Source: Methylobrevis albus (lineage in GTDB: Bacteria > Pseudomonadota > Alphaproteobacteria > Rhizobiales > Pleomorphomonadaceae). From it: a stretch of 64,000 nucleotides of DNA. Both the position numbers and the translations under genes were made by a program. The DNA lies in contig NZ_JADZLT010000049.1 in NCBI RefSeq assembly GCF_015904235.1, positions 372,001 to 436,000 of the forward strand, given 5' to 3'. The notes under the pieces were generated by a model that saw nothing but the letters and a program-made list of their open reading frames with translations, searched no databases and was not told where the DNA came from. The first letter of the stretch is position 1; each line of letters opens with the position of its first letter. Shown piece by piece: positions 47,850 through 56,114 of the stretch.

Positions 47850-48545
47850 TCAGGCTTCGGCGGCGCGGCGCCAGGCGACGAGGTCGGCGATGGTGCCGAC
47901 TTTCAGGCCGTGGCGGCCGGCGAACAGCAGCAGGTCGGGCAGGCGAGCCATGCTGCCGTCCTCGTTCATGATCTCGCAGATCACGCCGGACGGCGGCAGG
48001 CCGGCGAGGCGGGAGAGGTCGACGGCGGCCTCCGTGTGGCCCGGGCGGACCAGGACGCCGCCGTCGCGCGCGACGATCGGGAAGATGTGGCCGGGCATGA
48101 CGACGTCGGCCGGCACCGCGTCTTCCGCGATCACCGCGGCGACGGTGCGGGCGCGGTCGTGCGCGGAAATGCCGGTGGTGACGCCCTCGGCCGCCTCGAC
48201 CGAGACGGTGAAGGCGGTGGTGAAGCGGGCGGTGACGGCAGCCGTCATCGGCGCGAGGGCGAGGCGGCGCGCCTGCTCCTCGGTGATCGCGAGGCAGACG
48301 AGGCCGCAGGCGTTGCGGGCCATGAAGTTGATCGCCGCCGGGTCCGCGTGGACCGCCGGGATCACCAGGTCGCCCTCGTTCTCGCGGTCCTCGTCGTCGA
48401 CGAGCACGACCATGCGGCCGGCCTTCGCCTCGGCGATGATCTCCTCGGGGCTGGAAATGGCGACGGGCGCCGCGCGCCAGCCGGCGGTTTCCAGCAGGCG
48501 TCTGGCGAGCGGTGCCCCTTCGAGCGAACGCGTCATGGTGTTCAT
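47850..48545 (-). CDS. ribB: 3,4-dihydroxy-2-butanone-4-phosphate synthase
   Basis: A 231-residue monofunctional RibB, which converts ribulose 5-phosphate into the four-carbon unit of riboflavin. Motifs are AGRMVVLVDDEDRENEGDLV (active-site acid cluster and Mg), INFMARNACGLVCLAITEE, GISAHDRARTVAAVI, VVMPGHIFPIVARDGGVLVR-PGHTEAAVDL and GVICEIMNEDGSMARLPDLL. There is no GTP cyclohydrolase II domain. It sits 23 bases after flavin reductase 2 and 44 before the YtmO-like gene, so its job here is likely to raise flavin supply for the monooxygenases rather than housekeeping. Confidence 0.93.
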   Translation of the reverse strand: MNTMTRSLEGAPLARRLLETAGWRAAPVAISSPEEIIAEAKAGRMVVLVDDEDRENEGDLVIPAVHADPAAINFMARNACGLVCLAITEEQARRLALAPMTAAVTARFTTAFTVSVEAAEGVTTGISAHDRARTVAAVIAEDAVPADVVMPGHIFPIVARDGGVLVRPGHTEAAVDLSRLAGLPPSGVICEIMNEDGSMARLPDLLLFAGRHGLKVGTIADLVAWRRAAEA

Positions 48546-48568
48546 TGGCTTTCTCCCGGGCCACGCCC

Positions 48569-49105
48569 TCAGGCGAGGCGGTGGAACTTGCGGCTGAAGT
48601 AGACGAGGCTGTCGGCGGCCTCCTCGCGCACGGCGACGACCTCGCAGTAGAGGACGTCGTGGCTGCCGACCGAGGCGATGTCGACGACGCGGCAGTCGAA
48701 GGCGACGGCGGCGCCGATCAGCACCGGCGCGCCGGTGGCGAGGGTCGTCCACTCGGCGCTGGCAAAGCGCGCCGCCATGTCCTTGTTGCCGCCGGCACCC
48801 GCAAACAGCATCGAGAGATCCTCGTGCGGGCCGGCGACGGTGTTGACGCAGAGGATGCGGCTCGACGTGATGGTCGGGTGGGCCTGGGTGCCGCGGTTGA
48901 TGCAGACGAGCAGGGTCGGCGGCGCGTCGGTGACGCTGGAGACGGCGGAGGCGGTGAAACCGCACCAGCCGTCGTCGCCGGCGCTGGTGATGATGTTCAC
49001 CGCCGCGGCGAGGCGCGACATGGCGCTGCGATAGACGAGCTTGTCGACGGGGGGCAGCGGCTCGGCGACCGGAACCGGCGACAGCGTAGCGGACGAAAGG
49101 GTCAT
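48569..49105 (-). CDS. Flavin reductase family protein 2
   Basis: A 178-residue FMN-binding split-barrel reductase: SRLAAAVNIITSAGDDGWCG, FTASAVSSVTDAPPTLLVCI, NTVAGPHEDLSMLFAG, VGSHDVLYCEVVAVRE and YFSRKFHRLA. It is clearly distinct from flavin reductase 1, so the cluster has two reductases. The ATG at 49103-49105 with AAGG 8 bases upstream is favoured over a GTG three codons earlier. Confidence 0.91.
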   Translation of the reverse strand: MTLSSATLSPVPVAEPLPPVDKLVYRSAMSRLAAAVNIITSAGDDGWCGFTASAVSSVTDAPPTLLVCINRGTQAHPTITSSRILCVNTVAGPHEDLSMLFAGAGGNKDMAARFASAEWTTLATGAPVLIGAAVAFDCRVVDIASVGSHDVLYCEVVAVREEAADSLVYFSRKFHRLA

Positions 49106-49166
49106 GGGTGGCACCTTCGGCTGGCGGACCGCCGGGCGGCGGTCCGCGGAAAAGGGAAGCGGCCGC

Positions 49167-50474
49167 TCAGAACTCGCGCAGCGTCTCGCGCAGGGTGGTC
49201 TTCGTGTATTCGGTGCGGGTGAGGCCGCGCCGCTGCAGCGCCGGCACCAGGCCCTCGCAGATCTCGAGGATGTACTTGCGGCTGATCGTGGTGGTGAACG
49301 GCCGGGTGATCAGGAAGCCGTCGCCACCGACCGCCTCCATCACCTCGGCCATGCGGTCGGCGACCTGGTCGGGGGTGCCGACCAGCCCGTCGATGCCGCG
49401 CGACACCTGCTCCATGCAGATCTGGCGCAGCGTCTTGCCGCTGCCCCACTGCGCGAAGGCGTCAAGCGAGCCCTGTTCGCCGTTGGTGGTGAGGTGCGGC
49501 AGTTCCGCGTCGAGGTCGAACTGGCCGAAGTCGATGTCGGTGATCGAGGAGATCGAGGCGAGCACCTTGGGGATGTAGCTCGGCTCGGCGGAGATCGCCG
49601 CGAATTTCGCCTGCGCCTCGGCCTCGGTCTCGCCGAGCACCGGAGCGACGACGAACAGCACCTTGATCTCGTCCGGATCGCGGCCGGCGGCGGCGGCGCG
49701 GGCGCGGATGTCGTCGCGGTAGGCCTTGATGCCGGCGACGCCCGACGACGGCGCGATGATGCTGTCGGCGGTCTCGGCGGCGAACTGGCGGCCGCGCGGC
49801 GAACCGCCGGCCTGCACGAAGGCGGGACGGCCGGGCTGCACCGGCGGCACGCAGTTGAGCGGGCCGCGGCACTTGTAGAATTTGCCCTCGAAGTTGATCG
49901 GGTGGACCTTGGTGTAGTCGGCGTAGGTGTCTGTCTCGCGGTCGAGCACCACGGCGCCCGGTTCCCAGCTACCCCAGAGCTGCTTGACGAGGTCGACGTA
50001 CTCGTCGGCCATGTCGTAGCGGTTCTGCCGCGGCGGCAGCTCGTCCATGCCGAAGTTCTGCGCGGCGAGGTTCTCGCCGGACGTCACGATGTTCCAGCCG
50101 AAGCGGCCGCCGGCGATGTTGTCGAGCGTCGCGCAGAGCCGGGCCAGCATGAAGGGCGGGTAGGCCATCGTCGACATGGTGGCGACGACGCCGAGGTGCT
50201 TGGTGTTCGCCGCGATCAGCGCCGCCATCGGCGCCGGGTCACCCTTCGGGCCCATGATGGCGTATTTCAGATAGGCCTCGGTGCTGTGGCCGTAGGCCTC
50301 CGAGATCATCAGCGTGTCTTCGAGCATGATGTAGTCGAAGCAGGCGCGTTCCATCGACTTCGCCATGTCGATGTAGAAGCCGCCGTCCCAGGGGCTGCCG
50401 CCGGCGGCAAAGGGCTTGTTCCACTCGTCGAGGGCGAAGTTCATGAACCAACCGAGGTGAAAGCGCTTCGGCAT
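49167..50474 (-). CDS. NtaA/SnaA/DszA-family monooxygenase C
   Basis: A 435-residue LLM enzyme: FHLGWFMNFALDEWNKPFAA, MERACFDYIMLEDTLMISEA, RFGWNIVTSGENLAAQNFGM, LWGSWEPGAVVLDRETDTYA, FVQAGGSPRGRQFAAETADS and GLVPALQRRGLTRTEYTKTT at the end. It closely resembles monooxygenase D upstream (49 bases away), by eye roughly three-quarters identical, so this is a tandem duplication. The ATG at 50472-50474 is taken because the frame upstream is not family-like. Family members act on C-N or C-S bonds. Confidence 0.91.
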   Translation of the reverse strand: MPKRFHLGWFMNFALDEWNKPFAAGGSPWDGGFYIDMAKSMERACFDYIMLEDTLMISEAYGHSTEAYLKYAIMGPKGDPAPMAALIAANTKHLGVVATMSTMAYPPFMLARLCATLDNIAGGRFGWNIVTSGENLAAQNFGMDELPPRQNRYDMADEYVDLVKQLWGSWEPGAVVLDRETDTYADYTKVHPINFEGKFYKCRGPLNCVPPVQPGRPAFVQAGGSPRGRQFAAETADSIIAPSSGVAGIKAYRDDIRARAAAAGRDPDEIKVLFVVAPVLGETEAEAQAKFAAISAEPSYIPKVLASISSITDIDFGQFDLDAELPHLTTNGEQGSLDAFAQWGSGKTLRQICMEQVSRGIDGLVGTPDQVADRMAEVMEAVGGDGFLITRPFTTTISRKYILEICEGLVPALQRRGLTRTEYTKTTLRETLREF

Positions 50475-50523
50475 GGGAGACCTTTCGATGGGTGTGCGGG
50501 CCGGCACGGGGGCCGGCGGCTGA

Positions 50524-51825
50524 TCAGAATTCGCGGAGGGTCTGGCGCAGCGTCGGCTGCGTGTACTGCGTGCGGGTGAGGCCGCGGCGCTGCAGCGCCG
50601 GGACGAGGCCCTCGCAGATCTCGAGGATGTATTGCCGGCTCACCTTCTGGAACGGCGAGGAGATCAGGAAGCCGTCGCCGCCGACCTCCGCCATCACCTC
50701 GGCGAGGCGGTCGGCGACCGATTCCGGGGTGCCGACGACGCCGGTGAGGCCGCGGGTGGCGCGGTCCATGACGAGCTGGCGCAGGGTCTTGCCCTTGCCC
50801 CACTGCGCGAAGGCGTCGAGCGAGCCCTGCTCGCCGTTGGTGGTGAGGTGCGGCAGCTCGTCGTCGAGGCCGAACTGCGAGAAGTCGATGTCGGTGACCG
50901 AGCTGATCGAGGCCAGCGTCTTCACCATGTAGTTCGGCGAGCTGACGTAATTGTCGAACTTCGCCTGGGCGGCCTCCATCGTCTCGCCGAGCACCGGCGT
51001 CACGATGAAGAACACCTTGACCTCGTCCGGGTCGCGGCCGGAGGCGGCGGCGCGGGCGCGGATGTCGTCGCGGTATTCCTTCATCGCGGCGATGCCCGAG
51101 GCGGCGGCGATGATGCTGTCGGCGGTCTCGGCGGCGAACTGGCGGCCGCGGGCCGAGCCGCCGGCCTGGACGAAGGTCGGGCGGACCTGCGGCGAGGGCG
51201 CGCAGTTGAGCGGCCCGCGGCACTTGTAGAACTTGCCCTCGAAATTGATCGGGTGGACCTTGGTGTAGTCGGCGTAGGTGTCGGTCTCGCGGTCGAGCAC
51301 CACGGCGCCCGGCTCCCAGCTGCCCCAGAGCTGCTTGCAGAGCTCGACATATTCGTCGGCCATGTCGTAGCGCGCCTGGCGCGGCGGCAGCTCGTCCATG
51401 CCGAAGTTCTGCGCTGCGAGGTTCTCGCCCGAGGTGACGATGTTCCAGCCGAAGCGGCCGCCGGCGAGGCTGTCGATGGTCGAGCAGAGCCGGGCCAGCA
51501 TGAACGGCGGGTAGGCCATCGTCGACATGGTGGCGACGACGCCGAGGTTCTTGGTCTTCGAGGCGATTAGGGCGGCGAGCGGCGCCGGGTCACCCTTCGG
51601 CCCCATCAGCGCGTACTTCAGGTACGCCTCCATGCTGTGGCCGTAGGCCTCCGAGATCATCAGCGTGTCTTCGATCATGATGTAGTCGAAGCAGGCCCGC
51701 TCCATCGACTGCGCCATGTCGACGTAGAAATCGCCGTTCCACGGGGTGCCGCCGGCGGAGAACGGCGTGTTCCACTCGTCGACGGAGAAGTTCATGAACC
51801 AGGCGAGATGGAAGGGCTTTGTCAT
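50524..51825 (-). CDS. NtaA/SnaA/DszA-family monooxygenase D
   Basis: A 433-residue paralogue of monooxygenase C: MTKPFHLAWFMNFSVDEWNT, MERACFDYIMIEDTLMISEA, then RFGWNIVTSGENLAAQNFGM and CRGPLNCAPSPQVRPTFVQA. Variable positions relative to C lie mainly around residues 200-230 and 270-310, which in this fold border the substrate cavity. It follows the Tat-exported binding protein gene by 114 bases. Confidence 0.91.
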   Translation of the reverse strand: MTKPFHLAWFMNFSVDEWNTPFSAGGTPWNGDFYVDMAQSMERACFDYIMIEDTLMISEAYGHSMEAYLKYALMGPKGDPAPLAALIASKTKNLGVVATMSTMAYPPFMLARLCSTIDSLAGGRFGWNIVTSGENLAAQNFGMDELPPRQARYDMADEYVELCKQLWGSWEPGAVVLDRETDTYADYTKVHPINFEGKFYKCRGPLNCAPSPQVRPTFVQAGGSARGRQFAAETADSIIAAASGIAAMKEYRDDIRARAAASGRDPDEVKVFFIVTPVLGETMEAAQAKFDNYVSSPNYMVKTLASISSVTDIDFSQFGLDDELPHLTTNGEQGSLDAFAQWGKGKTLRQLVMDRATRGLTGVVGTPESVADRLAEVMAEVGGDGFLISSPFQKVSRQYILEICEGLVPALQRRGLTRTQYTQPTLRQTLREF

Positions 51826-51939
51826 GGGTGCGTCCTTTTGCGGGATCTGTCGGCCGGCGCGGCCGCGCGGCCTTTCGGCGGCGGCCGCCCGCCGGTGGTC
51901 GCGGGGCGGCGGTCCGGCGGGATTGCGGCGGGGCGCCGG

Positions 51940-53511
51940 TCAGGCGTCCTTGCTGAGCAGGGCGAGGGATTTCGGCATTTCCCATTCGAAGGGATTGCCG
52001 GTGACGGCCTTGTGGAGAACCATCGCCTGGTTGACGTAGCAGGGGATGACGCAGCCCGATTCCAGCGCGACCCGCTTCAGCGCCGCCTTGTAGGCGGTGA
52101 CCTGGGCTGCGCGGTCGGGCTCGCCGAGCGCCGCCTCGATCGTGGTGCGCAGGGTGCCGTCACCGTCGAAATGCGAGCCGTTGTAGGGGCTGCCGGCCGC
52201 AAAGGTCAGGTCCATGGCGTCATGGCCGTTGCGGCGGTTCATGTAGTCGACGTAGCCCGGGCGCTTCAGCCAGATCTGGTCCCAGTAGGTCGAGACCGGC
52301 CACTGGTTGACGCTGACCCGGATGCCGGCCGGCTTCACCGTCTCGGCGAAGGCGACGGCGAGGTCGACCATGCCGGGTAGGATCGGCGAGGTGAACAGCT
52401 CGAAGTCGATGCCGTCCGGGAAGCCGGCTTCGGCGAGCAGGGCCTTCGCCTGGTCGATGTCCTGGGCGCCGTCGAGGTCGTCGGGAAACAGCGGGTCACC
52501 GGGCGGGACCGGCACGTCGGGGGTGATGGTGCCCTGGCCCTGGTAGACGGTGTCGAGGATCAGCTTGCGGTCGAGCGCCAGCTTGATCGCCCGGCGGACG
52601 CGCACGTCCCTGAACGGCTCGGCCTCCTGGCTGAGGAAGATGCCCCAGTACTGGGCGCTCGGCAGGAAGGCGACGCGGACCTCGGGGTTGGTGAGCAGGT
52701 CCTTGATCACCACCGCGTCGACGCCGTCGATGATGTCGACGGTGCCGGAGATCACCGACTGCACCTTGGCGTTCTGGTCGGGGATATGGACGCACTGGAT
52801 CTTGTCCAGCGTGGGCACGCCCGGCTGCCAGTAGCCGTCGAAGCGCTCGACCTCGAAGGCCTCGCCGGGGGCGAAGGCCGAGACCTTGAACGGCCCGGTG
52901 CCGACGGCGGTCGCCGGGTCGACGTCGCCGACGGTGCCGTCCTTGGTGATGCCGATGATGAAGCGCGAGAAGGATTCGACGAGCAGCGTGTCGGGCCGCG
53001 TCATCACGATTTTGAAGGTGTGGTCGTCGACGATCTCGAGCCCGTCCGGGCCGAAGCTGGCGCTGAGCCGCTTGTAGAGGCCGGAGCCGTTGGCTTCGTC
53101 GAGGTGGCGCTTGATCGTGTAGACGACGTCCTTCGCCGTCATCGGCGTGCCGTCGTGGAAGACGACGTCCTTGCGCAGGAAGAAGGTCCACTCGCGGGCG
53201 TCGGCGCTGAGTTCCCAGCGCTCGGCGAGCCAGGGGTGGAAGCTCCAGTCCGGCCCGCGCCGCACCAGCGTCTCGTAGACGATCTGGACGAGGTCGATGC
53301 TGGCGCCGTTCTGCACGGTGACCGGATCGAGCTTTTCCCCGGGAAAGCTGTCGCCGATGCCGAAGCGCAGCACGCCGCCGGTGGCGGCCGCGGAGGGCCT
53401 CACCCCGGCTGCGAGCGCTGCGAGCAGCACCGAGCCACCGAGGAACGAGCGCCGGTCGATCCCCCCGCCAAGGGTCGCATGGTCCTGATCGTGTCCGAAA
53501 TGCCGTTGCAT
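51940..53511 (-). CDS. Tat-exported ABC binding protein, oligopeptide/nickel type (SBP family 5)
   Basis: A 523-residue extracytoplasmic binding protein. The N-terminus MQRHFGHDQDHATLGGGIDR then RSFLGGSVLLAALAAG is a twin-arginine signal. The body has the family text WSFHPWLAERWELSADAREW, TFFLRKDVVFHDGTPMTAKD and DVRVRRAIKLALDRKLILD. GAGGAG lies 8 bases before the ATG at 53509-53511. It starts the minus-strand monooxygenase operon and is divergent from the LysR gene; matching permeases and ATPase lie 4 kb away at 57855-61614. Confidence 0.91.
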   Translation of the reverse strand: MQRHFGHDQDHATLGGGIDRRSFLGGSVLLAALAAGVRPSAAATGGVLRFGIGDSFPGEKLDPVTVQNGASIDLVQIVYETLVRRGPDWSFHPWLAERWELSADAREWTFFLRKDVVFHDGTPMTAKDVVYTIKRHLDEANGSGLYKRLSASFGPDGLEIVDDHTFKIVMTRPDTLLVESFSRFIIGITKDGTVGDVDPATAVGTGPFKVSAFAPGEAFEVERFDGYWQPGVPTLDKIQCVHIPDQNAKVQSVISGTVDIIDGVDAVVIKDLLTNPEVRVAFLPSAQYWGIFLSQEAEPFRDVRVRRAIKLALDRKLILDTVYQGQGTITPDVPVPPGDPLFPDDLDGAQDIDQAKALLAEAGFPDGIDFELFTSPILPGMVDLAVAFAETVKPAGIRVSVNQWPVSTYWDQIWLKRPGYVDYMNRRNGHDAMDLTFAAGSPYNGSHFDGDGTLRTTIEAALGEPDRAAQVTAYKAALKRVALESGCVIPCYVNQAMVLHKAVTGNPFEWEMPKSLALLSKDA

Positions 53512-53821
53512 CGCCCGTGCTCCTCTGAGCTGCCCTGAAAAGGCTAGTCGGAAGCGCGGGGCCGGAACCATCGGCAAAGCAAGAAGCGTCATTCAGTCGG
53601 GGGCTCGACGCGATCTTGGGCAGAATCGCTGGAAGCGGTGGATTTAGAGGCATGCCGCTTTCGCATGCAGCAGCGTTGCGGGCGCTTCGGATGCTCTCGG
53701 AGCCCCGTTTCAACTCCGTATGTATTCTTAAGGGTTTATCCGCACCTCGCGGGGGGCATGGCACGGAGGTTGCTAAACCATGGCCCGGGAGGACGCCCTC
53801 AGCCAATGAGGACCGGAAACA
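53512..53821. promoter_or_regulatory. Divergent LysR / monooxygenase-operon promoter region
   Basis: 310 bases between the starts of the binding-protein operon (minus) and the LysR gene (plus). It contains a run CGTATGTATTCTTAAGGGTT near 53715-53735 that is AT-rich compared with its surroundings, and no open frame worth reporting. LysR regulators normally bind in just such a gap; I cannot fix an exact T-N11-A site. Confidence 0.5.
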
Positions 53822-54859
53822 ATGCAGAATCTCAGCCAGATCTACGATGTCGATCTCAAGTTGCTTCGATGCTTCTGCACAATCGTAGAGGAAGGTAGTT
53901 TCACTGCTGCGCAGGCGACTCTCAACCTGTCGCAGTCCATGCTCAGCGAATATCTGAAGTCGCTCGAAATCCGCCTCGGAACCCGCCTGTGCCAGCGCGG
54001 GCCGAAGGGGTTCAAGCTGTTTCGCGAAGGCGAGCTCGTCTACGAGGCCGCGAAAGACCTGTTCGCCTCGGTCGAGGCGTTCCGGCAGCGGGCGTCGAAC
54101 CTCACGGAAAAGGCCGAGCGCGAGCTCGTGATCGGCATCCAGGACAACATCGTCGACAACCCGCGCTCGCGGGTCGCCGAAGCCATCGGCCGCTTCGAGG
54201 AGTACTATCCGAACGTCCGCTTCCGTGTGGAGGTGATGCTCGGCTTCCAGCTCACCGGCCGTCTCGCCGACGGGCTGGTGCACGTCGGCGTCGGCATCGT
54301 CAACGACCACTTCCAGCAGCTGTCGGCGGAGTATCTGTTCGACGAGCAGGCCTGGATCTGCTGTGCGCCCGAGCATCCGCTGTTCGGCGTTCCGGATGCG
54401 GAGATCACGCCGGAGCAGATCGCGAGCGCCGCCTATGCGCATCGCGGCAATCACGAATTCTATCATCCCGACCGGGTGCGCAACGAAGCGGGCCGGGGTG
54501 ACATCGGCCACGGGGCGCAGGCGCATCTCGTGCTGATCCTGTCGGGCCGCAACATCGGCTATGTGCCCGACCACGTGGCACAGGCCTATTTCGCGACGGG
54601 CCAGCTCCGGCCGCTCCGGCCGGACATCACCCGTCTCGTCAACCCGATCTCCGCGATCACCGGGCCGAGCACCGCGGACTTCAAGCTGGCGCGCCGCTTC
54701 GTCGACTGTCTCGTCGATCTCCACATGGAAGCGGCCGAGGCGGCGCCGGCGAAGCTGCCGCCGCCGGTGCGGCGGAGCGAGCGGGCACCGGCCTATGCGG
54801 CCAAGCCGCGCAGCGAGCCGGCGGTGATCGAGAAGAACCGGGTGGCGCAGCCCTGCTGA
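53822..54859 (+). CDS. LysR-family transcriptional regulator
   Basis: A 345-residue regulator. The winged HTH is VDLKLLRCFCTIVEEGSFTA then AQATLNLSQSMLSEYLKSLE, and the effector domain follows (ELVIGIQDNIVDNPRSRVAE, ..., YLFDEQAWICCAPEHPLFGV, ILSGRNIGYVPDHVAQAYFA). The last 40 residues are a Pro/Arg/Ala tail beyond the normal length. It is divergent from the binding protein/monooxygenase operon and convergent with the DMT exporter, so it is the natural candidate to sense the substrate of this region. AGGA lies upstream of the ATG. Confidence 0.91.
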   Translation: MQNLSQIYDVDLKLLRCFCTIVEEGSFTAAQATLNLSQSMLSEYLKSLEIRLGTRLCQRGPKGFKLFREGELVYEAAKDLFASVEAFRQRASNLTEKAERELVIGIQDNIVDNPRSRVAEAIGRFEEYYPNVRFRVEVMLGFQLTGRLADGLVHVGVGIVNDHFQQLSAEYLFDEQAWICCAPEHPLFGVPDAEITPEQIASAAYAHRGNHEFYHPDRVRNEAGRGDIGHGAQAHLVLILSGRNIGYVPDHVAQAYFATGQLRPLRPDITRLVNPISAITGPSTADFKLARRFVDCLVDLHMEAAEAAPAKLPPPVRRSERAPAYAAKPRSEPAVIEKNRVAQPC

Positions 54860-54865
54860 AGAAGG

Positions 54866-54892
54866 GTCCGGAGCGCACCCCGCGCTCCGGAC
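54866..54892. terminator. Hairpin between convergent LysR and DMT genes
   Basis: GTCCGGAGCGC-ACCCC-GCGCTCCGGAC, a perfect 11-bp stem with a 5-base loop, 6 bases after the LysR stop. No T-run, but it is placed to end both transcripts. Confidence 0.55.
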
Positions 54893-54920
54893 GGCACGGC
54901 GGCCCGGGCGTCGTCGCGGC

Positions 54921-56114
54921 TCAGCCCTGCGCCGTGCCGCCGGGGCTCGTCTCGGCGTTGCGGCGCATGGTGTAGATCGTCGCGGCGATGACGATGCCGG
55001 CGCCGACCATGGTGGCGAGGTCCGGCACCTCGGCGAACAGGAAATAGCCGATCGCGATCGCGAAGATCAGGCGGGTGTATTCCATCGGCGCCAGTGCCGA
55101 CGCCTCGCCGATCCGGCAGGCGAGGGTGAAGATGTACTGCGCCGCCGTGCCGACGACGCCGGTTATCACCAGCAACACCCATTGCCGCGGCGTCGGCCAG
55201 ACCCACCAATAGAGCGCCGGCCCGATATAGGCGGTGCAGAGCACGATCGACTGGTAGAGCATGATCGTCGCGGTGTTCTCGGTGCGCGCCATCATGCGGA
55301 TGGTGATGGTGACGCCGCAGACGAGCAGGGCGCTCAGCACGGCGAGCAGGGCGTAGCCGTTGAAGCCGCCGCCCGACGGCTTCAGCATGATCAGCACGCC
55401 GACGAAGCCGACCAGCGTCGCGCCCCAGCGCCGCCAGCCGACCTTCTCCTTCAGCACGATGACTGCGAGCACGGTCATGAACAGCACCTGGCTGAAGCAG
55501 AGCGCCGTCATCTCGGCGAACGGCAGGTAGAGCAGCGCCATGAAATAGGAGAGCTGCGAGCCGAGCGAGAGCAGGCCGCGCGACAGCTGCAGCCCGAGGT
55601 GTTTCGTCCGCAGCGCGCCAAGGATGTCGGGGGTGAACAGCGGCAGCAGCAGGATGGTGACCATGACCTGGCGGATCAGCAGGGTCTCGGTCAGCGGCAG
55701 GCCGGTGCCGATCTCCTTGATCGTCGTCAGCATCACCGAGAACAGCACGATGGCGACGAGGCTGAGCACCGAGCCGCGCAGGTTGCCCGACGCGGCGTTC
55801 CAGCGCGCGAGGCCGTGGCGGCCGAGGCCCGCGAGGCGCAGGCTGCCCCGGCCGCGGCCCGGAAGTCGGCCGTGCAGCCGGCCGCGCAGTCCGCGATGGC
55901 CGGGTGCGGGCGCCGCCACGTTCGTCATCGGCACCGGCGCGGTCGCAGCGACCACGGCCGACGCGTCGGAGGCGACGTTCATGTCCGCGAAGTCGGTCGC
56001 GTCGCGGCGGTCGTCATGGTGCCGCTCGTGATGCCCGTCGTTGGCAGCCCAGTCGTCGCCCGCATCACCGCTGCGTTCCATGAAACCCGGTCTTTCTTCC
56101 TCGTCGCGCCGCAT
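54921..56114 (-). CDS. DMT/EamA-family transporter with unusual N-terminal extension
   Basis: The last ~300 residues form a typical ten-helix drug/metabolite transporter: SLVAIVLFSVMLTTIKEIGT, LSRGLLSLGSQLSYFMALLY, VIVLKEKVGWRRWGATLVGF and MEYTRLIFAIAIGYFLFAEV. Such proteins export small metabolites. Start is uncertain: an ATG overlapping the MATE stop (TGATG at 56112-56116) gives 397 residues with a ~95-residue Asp/His/Arg-rich, then Gly/Arg-rich, leader that is not family-like; ATGs at 56081, 55982 and 55928 give shorter proteins, none with a clear ribosome site. Confidence 0.78.
   Translation of the reverse strand: MRRDEEERPGFMERSGDAGDDWAANDGHHERHHDDRRDATDFADMNVASDASAVVAATAPVPMTNVAAPAPGHRGLRGRLHGRLPGRGRGSLRLAGLGRHGLARWNAASGNLRGSVLSLVAIVLFSVMLTTIKEIGTGLPLTETLLIRQVMVTILLLPLFTPDILGALRTKHLGLQLSRGLLSLGSQLSYFMALLYLPFAEMTALCFSQVLFMTVLAVIVLKEKVGWRRWGATLVGFVGVLIMLKPSGGGFNGYALLAVLSALLVCGVTITIRMMARTENTATIMLYQSIVLCTAYIGPALYWWVWPTPRQWVLLVITGVVGTAAQYIFTLACRIGEASALAPMEYTRLIFAIAIGYFLFAEVPDLATMVGAGIVIAATIYTMRRNAETSPGGTAQG

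Noticed and set aside
47806..48600. FMN riboswitch at ribB
   Set aside because: Only 23 bases separate ribB from the gene before it, too short for the RFN element, and none of its conserved blocks is visible.
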